Positions 36,310 to 48,228 of a stretch of DNA of 64,000 nucleotides are shown here, in pieces (positions within the stretch are counted from its first letter, which is position 1; each line of letters opens with the position of its first letter). The DNA is taken from positions 47,093,499-47,157,498 of the forward strand of contig JAFMSR010000002.1 in assembly GCA_022818135.1 (NCBI GenBank). The letters are read 5' to 3'. A program made the translations under genes and the position numbers. The notes beneath the pieces are model-generated. The model did not search any database and had not been told where the DNA came from. It worked only from the letters and a program-made list of their open reading frames with translations. Source of the DNA: Saxidomus purpurata (Eukaryota > Mollusca > Bivalvia > Venerida > Veneridae).

Positions 36310-36720
36310 TTATGTAACAAAAGTAGTTTGTGGAGCAAGCTCCGCCATCAAGTTTCAAAGGATTGCTTTCAACATTGGCACAAACAATCGCCATGAATAG
36401 TAGATGTGCAAGACACAATTTTGATGCTTATCCATCAAGCTGTTATATAGATTTATGCCCCTCTGAACTTTGACATTTATATTGCATGAATTTCATGTAG
36501 TTTGTGGAGCGAAATCCTTCAACTTTTAAAGAAATGCAATAAATATTGGTACAAACAATCATCCTGAATAGCAGATGTGCAAGGTCCGGCAGAGTTATGC
36601 CCCTTTGAACCTAGACATTTCTATTGTTTAATTTTCATGTAGCATAGGTAGTTTGAGGTGCGAAGTCCTCTTTAAGTTTTGAAAGGATTGCATGTATCCA
36701 TCAAGGTGTTTGCAGAGGTA
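36310..36720 (+). repeat. Tandem units of GTAGTTTGTGGAG type
   Basis: Units near 36,322, 36,497 and 36,647, and another split copy at 34,012 plus 36,203, share GTAGTTTGTGGAGC, TTCAACATTGGCACAAACAA and GAATAGTAGATGTGCAAGAC. Confidence 0.65.
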
Positions 36721-37060
36721 TGCTAAATATCTAAGCTCTAGGATACGAGGTTTCAGAAAAGATTTTTAAAGTTTTTCATACATAAGCCTATATAAAAACA
36801 TTTTGACCCAGGGGTCATAATTTGAACAATCTTGGTAGAGGTCCACTAGGTGATGCCACATGCTAAATATCTAAGCTCTAGGCCTTGTGGTTTCAGAGAA
36901 GATTTTTAAAGTTTTTCATACATAAGCCTATATAAAAACATTTTGACCTGGGAGTCATAATTTGAACAATCTTGGTAGAGGTCCACTAGGTGATGCCACA
37001 TGCTAAATATCTAAGCTCTAGGCCTTGTGGTTTCAGAGAAGAGTTTTTCCTATGATTTTA
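36720..37060 (-). repeat. Core A units in reverse orientation
   Basis: Three units of 139 bp (TGCTAAATATCTAAGCTCTA at 36,721, 36,860 and 37,000) are the reverse complement of core A. The last two are almost identical. Their 139-bp length, against the usual 165, reflects loss of the GC-rich segment. Confidence 0.75.
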
Positions 37061-37760
37061 TAAGCCTTTGACAGTTTGTAAAAACAAACTTATTGTGGAG
37101 TACATTTTTTTCTGATAATGGAGGAATTCAAGGTAATCTATGTAAAATATATGCAGTCTGAAGCAGAAAATTATACGCTTTTGTGGCTTGTAAGTTTTAT
37201 GTCGGCAACTCATTTTCTGCAAACACACAAATTAACCACTTTGAATTATTCCAGTGTTACAGGGCCATCATGGCTCTAGTATATATTATCAGGAAGTTGA
37301 ATAATGTAACAACTGGTATATTATGTTAATATACATGTGATTTGGGAAAAAGAAATATATTTGCTTTGTCTTGCTTAAGCTGTTAGTCAGGAATTACACA
37401 TTATAGATTTAAATGCTTGATTTCACTATTTCTTGTCAATTGATACTGCTTAGTCATTAAAGTTGTAATTTGTTAAAAATAAATTTTTATCTTTTTTATA
37501 ACAATGATTTTGTGTCATATCATTTGAATTATACTGTGTTGTTATTGAGCCAATAATTTACATTTGTAAAGTGTGTGTGAAAAGTTTTCTGTACCAAGGA
37601 ATTTGACAAATTTGTGAAATCTGCTGCTGGTACCGAAAACTTGTATTTTTAAGATTTGGATTTATTTGAGTCATAGTAAAATGTCTGCTTTTTATTTGAC
37701 TGAACTTTCTGTTGTAAATGTTGCAGACATTATTATTATTTTTGAACGCTACATAATAAA
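37061..37760. other. Unassigned AT-rich sequence
   Basis: No gene or repeat recognised. The minus-strand frame at 37,558-37,776 has no protein-family features. Confidence 0.35.
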
Positions 37761-38088
37761 ATAGGTAAACGGACATTATCCACTTAGCTCAAATTTGCAC
37801 AGGAGGACTTTATCCCCTTCTTGACTTTGCAAAGGCAGACATTAGCCACTTCATCAAGTTATTGTTCTAAATGCATCTGCATAATAACTATCTCTATATG
37901 CTTTGACAAAGTTAATAAATCTTTCAAAAAAACTTTCAATTTCAACTTTATGATGATATTAAAATCAAACTTTAAACTTTGAATAGTGAAGGGGATAATG
38001 TCTGCCTTTACAAAAAAATGAAGGGGTTTATGTCCACCGCTGCAAAATTGAGCTAAGGGGATAATGTCCTAGTGGATAATGTCCTACA
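37761..38088. mobile_element. MITE with about 95-bp ends built from GGACATTATCC units
   Basis: The left end (GGACATTATCCACTTAGCTC, AAATTTGCACAGGAGGACTT, TATCCCCTTC, AAGGCAGACATTAGCC) mirrors the right end in inverted order. Each end is an array of about 32-bp words GGGGATAATGTCC plus a TTTGCAAA-type spacer. The same word forms the array at 63,536-63,757. The interior is 120-150 bp of AT-rich DNA with no coding content. Confidence 0.7.
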
Positions 38089-38261
38089 TTCAATAAAACA
38101 TGATATAAAATTACACCATAAATTAGCATTGTTTACATCCATTTTTGGCCCATGTGCGGCACAGCTGAACTAAACTAATCAGTTGTCGATTAGCAAAAAT
38201 TGTACAAGTATGTAAAAGTTTATTAGTGATAAATGACATTTATGTAATGTTGCAGACATTA

Positions 38262-39640
38262 TAATTATCTGCTGGACTTGGTCAAGTAGAACTTATGCCA
38301 TAGTGGTTTGTCCGTCTTTCATCCATCTGTCTGTCCGTTAAATTGTCCTTGTTAACTCTCTACAGGTCACAATTTTTATTTGACTTTCATGAAACTTGCT
38401 GATGAGGAGTGCAGCAATTTGTTGATCCCTATTGTTTTTGGGGTCAGTGGGTCGAAGGTCACAGTGATTTCCCTTAGATTTTCCTTGATAACACTTTCAG
38501 GTCTCAATTTTCATTCCACTTTCATTAAACTTGCTCAGAAGGTTCCCTGAAACATGTAGATGAGCCCTATTGTATTTGGGGTTGGTTGGTCAAAGGTCAA
38601 GGGCACAGTCACCGTACCTTTGAAAATCTTTTCATCTCAATATATTGAGATCTATATGACCCATTGTCTTCAAACTTCATAGGATGATTAGTGTTACCAA
38701 GTAGACAATCCCTGTTGTTTTTAAGGTCAGTGGTTCAAAGGTCAAGGTCACACTGACCCAAACTTTAAAAATCTTTTCTGCTCAATATCTTGAGATATAT
38801 TTGACCCACAGTCGTTTCCTTGTCTAGAGCATAACTTTAAAACTACTGGTTGGAATTCAATACAACTTCGTACAGTGGTCAATCACATTGAGAGGAAGTG
38901 CAGTGCACAAAAACCATAACTCCATCTTGACTAATAACAGTTTTATTGCCCTTTGTTACTTTTCCTTGTACAGAGCATAACTTGAAAATAACTGGTTGGA
39001 ATTCAATGCAACTTCATACAATGGTCAAGTACATTGAGAGCAAGTGAAATGCACAGGAACAATAACTCTATCTTGACTCATTACAGAGTTATTGCCCTTT
39101 GTTATTTTTCCTTGTCCGGAGCATAACTTGAAAACTCCAGGTTGGAATTCAGTACAACTTCATACAGTGGTCTAGCACATTCAGAGGAAGTGCAGTGCAC
39201 AAGAACCATAACTCCATCTTGACTTGTTACATAGTTATTGCCTTTGTTAATTTTCCTTGGGTGGAGCATAACATGAAAAGTACTGGTTGGAATTCAATAC
39301 AACTTCATACAATGGTCAAGCAAATTTGAGAGGAAGTGCAGTGTTTAAAAACCATAACTCTACCTTGAGTAATTACAGAGTTATTGCCCTTTGTTCCTTT
39401 TCCTTGTCTGGAGCATAACTTGAAAACTACTGGTTGGAATTCATTACAACTTCATACAATGGTCAAGCACATAGAGAGGAAGTGCAGTGTACAAGAACCA
39501 TAATTCCATCTTGACTTATTACAGAGTTATTGCCAGTTGTTATTGCAAGGTATCTTGTTACTACTAACTTCCTCACTTGATAAAGCTGTCTTTCGGGGGT
39601 ATTAATCACATTATGTGATAAGTCTAGTTGTTTTTTTTAA
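38262..39640 (+). repeat. Composite repeat: core D units followed by core E units
   Basis: 5' end TCTGCTGGACTTGGTCAAGT. Core D units run to about 38,815, then five core E units of about 146 bp (GAGCATAACTTGAAAACTAC, CTGGTTGGAATTCAATACAA) to about 39,545. The 3' end has hairpin ATCACATTATGTGAT then AAGTCTAGTTGTT. Two different cores therefore sit between one pair of ends. Confidence 0.75.
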
Positions 39641-40047
39641 TCAATATTGGCCTAGTGGTTTCAGAGGAGATGTCGTTTGCAGGAAATGGTGGACTGTGAG
39701 TGGATATAATAGCTCACTGCGAGTGAGCTAGTAAATAGCCTATTGCTATAGGTGTTTAATTGGTGGCAACTCCATGTATAACCAACATGTTCTGGGGATC
39801 ATAGAATGATAGTTATACTTGACTTCAGTTCACTTTTAACTAAATTTGTAGACATTTACCGTGTTTCTGTTGGAAAATAATGTGTGGACATTCTGCATAT
39901 ATGTATATTTTCATATTTATTTCAGTACTTGTTAACATGCTGTGGATTGTTGTTTGAGCTTGTTTTAGTTTATGTGCAGTTTCTTTAATACAGAAGTTTT
40001 AAGTTTATAAACAGCAGTGTTATTTATCTGTGCAGCCTTACTTATTA

Positions 40048-40570
40048 TACCCCCTGAACACAAAGTGTAAAGGAGGGGGTATACTGGATTCAGCTTGTCT
40101 GTCTGTCTGTCCGTCCATCTGTAGATGGAATCTTGTGGACACTAAATCTCCAAAACTCCTAGTGAGAATTTAATGATACTTCACATAAATGATAAGTACA
40201 ATGCCTAGTTGTGCATGGTCCGTGTTTCGGGTCAAGGTCACAGGGGCTCGAGATAGTTAGATCTTATGGACGCTTGATATCCAAAACCCCTGGTCAGAAT
40301 ATAATGATACTTCACAGAAGTGACAAGTACAAGGACTAGTTGTGCATGGTCTATGTTTCGGGTCATCAGGTCAAAGCTCAAGGTCACAGGGGATGGAGAT
40401 AGTAAAATTCTGTGGACTCTTAATCTCCAAAACCCGTTGTCACAATTAAATGATATTTTACAGAAGTGATAAGTACCATGCCCAGTTGTGCATGGTCCAT
40501 GTTCTGGTCACTAGGTTAAGGTCACAGGGGCTTGACATTATAAAATCTTTTGTGCTTTTAATCTTTAGAG
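40048..40570 (+). repeat. Tandem-core repeat F, copy 2
   Basis: 5' stem ATACCCCCTGAACACAAAGT..GGAGGGGGTAT, then about 3.5 units of core F. 3'-truncated at about 40,570, where unique sequence starts. Confidence 0.7.
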
Positions 40571-42838
40571 ATGGTCAGAATTTCAATTAGGGTAAATTCG
40601 GACGGATTTTGCGGCTATGTACTTTGTCTGGATGTGGTGAAAATAAAGTCTAATCTCCGATGCAAAGGAAACTGTTATGCATTCGGAACATCTTGTCCAC
40701 GGCCGATAACGTCGAGTTTACAGTTCTTCTTTGTCCGAAACATCGAAAATACATGTTTAAACTCGTTAGGTCAACTAGGGATAATACGGACTCATTTTGG
40801 AAAGTACGGACAGGGATCGTGCAAATACTGACAATGGTTGGAAAAGTACGGACACGTTAAAGCAGTAGGGAAAGTATGGACAGTTAAGTCATTTTAAGTC
40901 ATATATTTTAATTTAACAAATTATGGGTGAAAATAGTTGCATATATTATAATTGTCCTTTCCACTTAATATTGTCTGGTGTAATTTTCTTAAAAACGACA
41001 CAAAAAAATTGTAAAAGTGCAAAAATAAAAATCAAAGAGCTGAAGACGCTGGATTTGTTTGTGTATTCAAAATATTTGTCCTTTGTTTTGTTGTGACAGC
41101 TATTTCAGTCTGTAATCTTTATAAGTGAAGGCTATACCAGTTGGTAATAAGATATGAACAGAATGCAACAGTTATAAATCGTATTTTGGATCGAATTGTC
41201 TCTGAATTGACACTGATCGAGCAGCTAGTTAGTAGTTCCGCCACTTCGATAACACAAACGAGCAGGCGATAGCATCGATCAATAAGGGGATCAATTTATT
41301 GTGCGAACCGACAAAGAAATAATGCGTATCTATAATGCCGCAATATACATTTATAGAACGAATATGGTTGAGACCAGGAACTAACGATGTTCTAATGTTT
41401 TTCTGCAGTCATTGATATGTATTTTAACAAAATAGCTCATTTAATGCGTTTTAAGATAATGAGGCCTACAGTTGAATATAGGGTAAATTGCCTTCTACTT
41501 AAAACAATCACCACCTATGAAATATAACAAATTGTTTAAACATTGACATTAACGTATCCTAACACTTGTTTTCTGCTTAACTAACACCAAATCGAATTTT
41601 CTTTTAAATCTGAATCGTAACAGGTGTCTTCCCAGAAGGAAAAATAAGACATACTGCATTGAATGTGGCCATATTGTGTTAAAAATTTGAGTTTTACAAA
41701 AGAATTAATAAATAATAGTTTGCCTTTTCAAAAACGAAAGTCGGTTTTTACCAGTTTTCAAATATCTTCGTAATTTTCCAGAAGTCTCCCAGAGAGAGGC
41801 TGTAAATAGGTTGTAAATAAATAAGCATGTCAATTTTGAATAATAATTGAAGTACTTTACTTCCAATGATGTGCAAAGTATATGTCTGACTGTTTACAAC
41901 ATTCAATAAAGCTAAAGTAGCACAAAAAGACCACCCAGGTCAATCTAAGGAAATACACAAACATTCACTCGTTTTTCTGCAGCAGTATTTCAAACAGGGA
42001 AATACTCCACTGCGATTTAAGAAGCCAGTTTCAAACTGTATTTCCCTTTTACAATTCCAGAATTTATAAAAAATTTGATTTGGCGTTAGTAATGGACCTT
42101 TAAGGTGCTCACGCATAATTCTAATACATGTAAGAACGCAGACTAGCTTGCGCTAGGTCCACAGAATAAACATATCAGCAATAAGGAAAGTTGTAATTAT
42201 GTCCCTTGCCGCGCATTGAATAAAATTTATGAATGGATGGATATAATCGTAAAAAGAGAATGTGTAAACATGCGCGTAAATATTCCTGGCTGTTCAAAAT
42301 ATTTCATTCTTTAAAATGACGATCAGGGTTAGACATTTTGTTGTCACAGAAACTCCAAAACATATGTTTTCTTTCCACACAAGGTTTATGAAATGGCCGG
42401 CGGGTTAAGAAATAGAAACTATTTCTATAGGGTGTATATATATATAATAAATCTTATATTTACACATCATTGTAAAATGAAATACATCCGCGGTTCTTAT
42501 TCGAAAACGGCTTACCTTAGTTATATTTACAAAATTTAGCTGATGCTGCATGAGTTTATAACATTATATATTCAAACAATACAACTTTCATGTCTGCAAT
42601 GGCCATATGGTTTCAAATGAAGAATCATAATTTGGGATTACATGCTGACTGACGTGCCGGAGCTACTTTCAAATTTGGTACTTAAAGAGTAGGCATCAGA
42701 AAACGGTAAGTAAATTTGTTTGTTACACAAACAAATAAAAATCAATATTTACAATTAAATTTTTATTCTGTTTTTTTTTTGAAAAAGGTTAGCAAATCAA
42801 TATATTTAGACAACCTAAGAAAAATTACTTTACATTGA
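40571..42838. other. Mostly unassigned; GGAAAGTACGGAC words at its left end
   Basis: Four spaced words of the form TACGGAC or TATGGAC occur at 40,784, 40,804, 40,845 and 40,873. Two overlapping open frames (40,571-40,831 and 40,660-40,860) cover them and look accidental. The remaining 1.9 kb is AT-rich, with no gene recognised. Confidence 0.35.
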
Positions 42839-43860
42839 CAAGAGGGCCAAGATGGCCCTATATCGCTCACCTTGGTACAAGTCCACTTGCTTCAGGTTGG
42901 TGGAAGATCACTAGGTAATGTTATATACCAAATAGGTTTTCCTATATACGTCTATGTATATCCCTGACCCCCCCCCCCACTCCCCCTTATGGGCGAGGTC
43001 AATTTTGACCCCAAGGTCATAATTTGAACAAACTTTGAAGAGGTCTACTAGGCAATGCTACATGCCAAATATCTAAGCTCTAGGCCCTGTGGTTTCAGAG
43101 AAGTAGATTTTTAAAGGTTTTCCTATAGAAGCCTATGTAAAACTAAGTGATTGCCCCACCTGTGTGGGGTCAATTTTGATCCGGGGTCATAATTTGAACA
43201 ATCTTGGTAGAGGTCCACTAGCCAATGCTACATGCCAACTATCTTAGCTCTAGGCTCAGTGGTTTTAGAGAAGAAGATTTTTAAAGTTTTTCCTATAAAG
43301 GCTATGCAAAACTAAGTGACCACCTGCGCGGGGTCAGTTTTGACCTGGGGGTCATAATTTGAACAATCTTAGTAGAGGTCCACTAGACAATGCTACATGC
43401 CAAATATTTAAGCTCTAGGCTTTGTGGTTTCAGAAAAGAAGATTTGTAAAGTTTTTCCTATATAAGCCTTTGCAAAACTAAGTGACCAACCCTGCATGGT
43501 CAATTTTGACCCGGGGGTCATAATTTGAACAATCTTGGTAGAGGTCCACTAGACAATGCTACATGCCAAATATCATTGAAAAACTTTAACAATCTTCTTC
43601 TCTAAAACCACAGGACCTAGAGCTTAGATATTTGGCATGTAGCATTGCCTAGTAGACCTCTTCAAAGTTTGTTCAAATTATGACCCTTGGGTCAAAATTG
43701 ACCTTGCCGGGGGGATGGAGGGGGGAGTGGGGGGTCACTTGTTTTACAAAGACGTATATAGGAAAACCTATTTGGTATATAACATTATCTAGTGATCTTC
43801 CACCAGGCAAGTGGACTTGTACCAAGGTGAGCGATATAGGGCCATGTTGGCCCTCTTGTT
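42839..43860. repeat. Inverted core A element with two outward-facing 3' ends
   Basis: The left terminus CAAGAGGGCCAAGATGGCCC..TATCGCTCACCTTGGTACAA is the reverse complement of the right terminus TTGTACCAAGGTGAGCGATA..GGGCCATGTTGGCCCTCTTG. Core A units run in minus orientation to about 43,573 and in plus orientation from about 43,576. No 5' hairpin exists. The frame at 43,680-43,991 is a shadow of this repeat. Confidence 0.85.
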
Positions 43861-46800
43861 TTCATTTAACCATAAACCCTTCAAAAACATTCATAATTGA
43901 TGCAAAACCTATCGCAACATGTTATTTCAGACTAAAACAATACCTTGGTGTTAACATTGTTCACTACTTATTCCCCATTTTCATTAATTGAAACAATCGA
44001 TATTGATTACAAATTGCCAGCCGGTGCTTTTTTTTAACCATGAAAATCAGTTCTCCGTTAATGTTAATGCATAAAAGTTATATTTAAAAAAAGAATTGTC
44101 TAGTACTGGTTCTTCCCAGGAACGAATGTTTAATAAATTGCCCGCCTGTTAAAATGACCCAAACACGGTTGGAACGGGCGTTAAACTCCTTAACACAACA
44201 TGTAAGTGTTACGTTTTTAAATGTACTTAACTTGCCATCAAACTTGTACCAGCTATTAAAATTGTATATCGAATTACACTGCACTGTCAGAGAACAGTTA
44301 TATGTTGTATAATTTAAATAACTGGAAAAAGCATTTGGCAATATATTACACCAGGAACGTAGAATATACAGGGATTCGCAACGGGTAGCGAAAATCAATA
44401 CAGCATTACAATATGTGTGTCGTGCAATCGATTTAGCTTACCTGTAGAAGCGCCTTATCAAGTTAATCGAACGCATTACGCAAATTGGCCGATATCGAAG
44501 TACCCCTATCGTACTATTTAACTGATAGCGTAAACATTTGTTTTTCAATTTTCTTCAAATTTTCAGTACATAACCAAGAAATGTTTTTTCTCTAAAGCTA
44601 TGTAAACATTAATTTACTAAATTGACATAAGATACGAAATATTTTGAGTTAAACACGGATATTCTACGATTTTCGGCTTTGCAAAAAGTTGGTTGATATT
44701 TTTTTATGAACCTCATGTCAAAGATCTAAGCTGGTTACTCAAACAATTCTTGATCGATTTTCTTAAAATTTACTGCAATTTATCATGAAATGTTTTTCCA
44801 ACGTCCCAATATAAAAATTATTCCTACAAAAATAATAGATAAATGCAATATTGCAACTTCAAAAAGCAGGCGGCTCGCACTCCCGTAGTTTCACGCGATG
44901 ATTTGACATGCAAATTTTTTAGTTAACTGCAGGATTTATTATGTATATACGATCCCTGTTAACTGTAAATATTTTCGATTCTTATATAGATATTCATAAA
45001 GCAAGCATTCAATGTTTTTCATGATTATAAATATATAGTCACTCTAACAAATAACTGTTATTTTTTTATGTTAAGTTAAAATTTCGAGCATTCCGTGATC
45101 TTTCGACCTTTCGTGTGCCGGTTTCGCATGGAAAACAATATTTATATGATCAGTTTCAACATTTACAATGTTTAATTTCTGATTAATTTCAAGTAAATGA
45201 TAATATATAGACAGTAATAACATAAATCATAGATTGAATTGAATTAAATTGTTTAATTATTATAGAAATATGAAATAAATGCACGTGAAAAGAATGATGT
45301 TAATTTTCTTTCAACCCGACTTGCAAATTTTAATTAGCCAATCAACCGATTACGTGATTGAGTCAAAGACCCTAAAACCTAACAGTCAAACCAAATTATG
45401 TTTCGTACGTTTGAACCTGTCGGTCCTTTTCAAGAAATAACTATGTGGCGAATAAGAACAATAGAACTGTAAGCACAGTTGATTCGCATATCTTTAATCG
45501 TAGGTACTCATTTGAATTCCATGTTTTCGAGAGTAAAGCTAGTCAGGGATCTCGTCAAACAGTCTCAAAGTTTCTGTGTGTCTACATGTTTTTTTTTATT
45601 TACAATGGCTTCGAGCAGTAGAGGAATATACATGTGAAGACTCTAGTTCTAGCGTCACTGTGACGAGGATTTTAGTGCTGAACAACATAGAAAGAAACAT
45701 AAACCCAATGGCACTGACTGATCAGACAAAACATAAAAGAGAGCCTATATATGCATGTGACGTGTGTGGGAACTATTCTGCTACTTAGATGTATAACTAT
45801 TATCAACAGGTCTTGGAAAATCCCGGAAATAAAATGAACAATGTGCACTTTTAAAACTTTAATGTATGCTACGGATACGCAATAAACAACATCATCACAT
45901 AGAAAATAGATTGTATAAAATGGACTTCCTTTACAGTAACTACCGGATCTATGGACATCTATACACGACTCCCAGCTTTTGGTGCACTAGCTCACCACCT
46001 AGAAAAATTAAAAAGTTTTGATACAGAATTACATTGAGTCATGAATTTGCATTTCGTCCAGTTAATTGAAAAAACCCTGCGATCATTGAACCAGTCAAGA
46101 TTGGTTCGACACTTGACCCGAATGCCGGTGGTTTGAATCTCAAACACAGCACTTGATAAGACTGTTCCCGAAAGCACCTAGTGGCAAGATAGATAGATAA
46201 AGCTGTTCACTCCTCGAAAAAGGATACACAATTGTATCAGTGCATGTATATAGTGTTTTACACAATGTATCTAAGAAGCTTCATCTCTATACGTACGTAG
46301 CTGCTTAAAAATGGCACAAACAGCCTTAAAATATAGTATGAAAAAAACATGTTTTTTTCTTATGGACCTGTATAAATTTATTATCATCGCCAAAAATAAA
46401 GTGCATTCTATTAAATACACCCTGCATTGAAGCTTAAGTATAGCTACTTTTCAAGGAGTATTTGAAAATATAAGGACCATTTATTTTTAGCTCTTACACG
46501 ATTCGGACGCCATTTGCAAATCTGAGCGATTTTACGAACTCAAAATAACTGACGAGAAAGCGAAACTGGAGCTATTGTTGTGTTTATCGCCAAAATAAAA
46601 CTATTATTTGCGAGAAACTTGGCTCAATTGAGCTTACTATTGCCTGATATTGTTGTTTTTCATCGCTTTCCGGGGTCATGTCTCGGCCCTTCGACAAACA
46701 AAGAACAAATCGGTGAGAAAAACAAATCCGATAAAACAATGAAATAAGCGTCATTTCGAGCAATTTTAGTAACAATAAAATAAAATGACACTTACCTTTC

Positions 46801-47300
46801 ATAAAATTAACACTAAACCATCTAATTTGTTAATATTAATAATGATGCGAGCAGATTTTACATGTTGATATCTCCGGTTAAAAAACAAAATGGCGGACGA
46901 GGGAGGCACTCATAATCCATAAATTCAGCGGCGACCAAGTGGAAATATATTGTTTTGTAGGCTTGGGAAATTTATTTGAAAAGCACTTGGAAAAAAAACT
47001 GCTTATTAGAATGGCGATGTCGGGCGAGTGTGCGTCAAACATTTGTTTCCGTTCAATAACTTTAGTTAGGAGTGACCAGTTGCAATGAAACTGTCAAGGT
47101 CACTGTTACGAAATATATATTCTTTTTATTTTAGTTTTAAAATTGTTTTAAACAAACAAAAATTGGGGGGTCAACTTTGGGGGGCCTCTTTTTGTTTCTT
47201 TAAGTCCTTTTCCATCTTCATATTTTCTAATCTAATTCTTTTCATTCGAAACTTTAACACTGGTTAAAAGCCAGTGCGATTTCACGGCTGTTTGCTTTCT
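43861..47300. other. Unassigned AT-rich interval
   Basis: I see no firm gene. The minus-strand 104-codon frame at 44,084-44,398 and the plus-strand frame at 45,576-45,788 (ending KREPIYACDVCGNYSAT) are unplaced; the second may be a decayed zinc-finger or transposon coding scrap. Small ATG-plus-donor arrangements occur on the minus strand at 46,785-46,810 and near 46,520, without partners. Confidence 0.3.
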
Positions 47301-47308
47301 TACTAAAG

Positions 47309-47745
47309 CAGGGGCGGATCCAGGATCTGGTCTCAGGGGGGGGGGACTTTTTGGCCATTTGTTGGTTCTGCTCAAGCCTTATAAGACGGCAATTATGAGT
47401 ATACGTGTTTTATTCTTTGTTTTTAAGTAATCGAACACTAAATAGCGGTGGAGCGAGCGAGTGTATAATTAACATGTATAATTGAATGGCAATGAACAAT
47501 GTCAGTGCCGTAGCCAGAGGTTAAAAATAGGGAGGCACTTTCTAGGGGGATTCGGGGGCATGCTCCCCCGAAATTTTTTTTTTCGAGGGTGCCATTTCGT
47601 GCATTCTTCTGCATGTCAAACGTGTTTTTGATACTTTTAAGATACCGATTTCGGAAACAGAAAATATAAATTTATACTCAGATATTTATGTAAGGTTGGG
47701 GAAGCTGGGTGCCCCCCCCCCGCCCCCACCCCCTGGATCCGCTTG
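47309..47745. mobile_element. hAT-type non-autonomous element
   Basis: Left end CAGGGGCGGATCCAGG and right end (other strand) CAAGCGGATCCAGG match apart from a 2-base gap and one substitution. Flanks TACTAAAG (47,301-47,308) and TGCTAAAG (47,746-47,753) are a 7-of-8 target duplication. CAGGGGCGGATCCAG is a widespread hAT end. Inside, CAGTGCCGTAGCCAGAGG at 47,506 looks like the end of a second hAT-type element. G and C runs lie next to both ends. Confidence 0.65.
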
Positions 47746-47756
47746 TGCTAAAGTAC

Positions 47757-47969
47757 AATCCGTCTGCAAAATACTGATTCAAATCATTGTGTATATCATT
47801 TATCAAGTTGTTCTTTATTCAACGTACTTGTCTGCTGCAAAATACAAAGTCCAGTTCGTCTGCAAAATACTGATTCAAATCATTGTGTATATTATTATTA
47901 ATTTGTTCTTAATTCAACTTGTCTGCAAAAATCAAAGTACAGTCTACAATTTAAAGTCAGTCTGCAAAA
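47757..47969. repeat. Tandem array (about 96-100 bp unit), left part
   Basis: GTCTGCAAAATACTGATTCA recurs at 47,762 and 47,858, with a further GTCTGCAAAA at 47,960. The array continues at 53,213, so the LTR element landed inside it. Confidence 0.75.
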
Positions 47970-48207
47970 TGTAACAGTTAGTAAATTTCTCATTCTAAAT
48001 TTAACTTGTTTACCTTGACCCTTATGAATTAGAATTATTCCATGAATGCATCACTGACCAGCTCTTGTATTATATGCATGCGATTCCCGCCGTACAGGCA
48101 GTTCTTAGATTAAACTTGATTAGCTCACAACTGTGTGTTTCTTGTTTATTATTTCACATTAGTGAATCACAGAACTCATAAAGTACTAAAAAGTACAAAA
48201 CGTTACA
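47970..48207 (+). repeat. 5' LTR
   Basis: 238 bp, TGTAACAGTTAG to AAAACGTTACA. It differs from the 3' LTR at only two positions that I can find (CTTGTTT versus CCTGTTT; CACTGACC versus CACCGACC), about 99 percent identity, which points to a recent insertion. Confidence 0.95.
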
Positions 48208-48219
48208 TGGTGTCAGAAA
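48208..48219 (+). promoter_or_regulatory. Primer-binding site, tRNA-Leu-like
   Basis: TGGTGTCAGAAA begins directly after the LTR. TGGTGTCAG is the complement of CTGACACCA, the 3' end of many animal tRNA-Leu molecules; the match weakens after nine bases. This is the expected place for minus-strand priming. Confidence 0.6.
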
Positions 48220-48228
48220 TTAATCAAT

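Noticed and set aside
44084..44398. 104-codon minus-strand ORF
   Set aside because: No recognisable domain, AT-rich context, no splice or promoter support.
45576..45788. ORF ending YACDVCGNYSAT, possible zinc finger
   Set aside because: Only one CxxC pair, frame breaks around it, and no second half of a finger.
46500..46910. Short ATG segments followed by strong donors on the minus strand, and ATGGCGGACGAGG on the plus strand
   Set aside because: Each codes for only a few residues and no following exon could be joined in phase; a real first exon is possible but unsupported.
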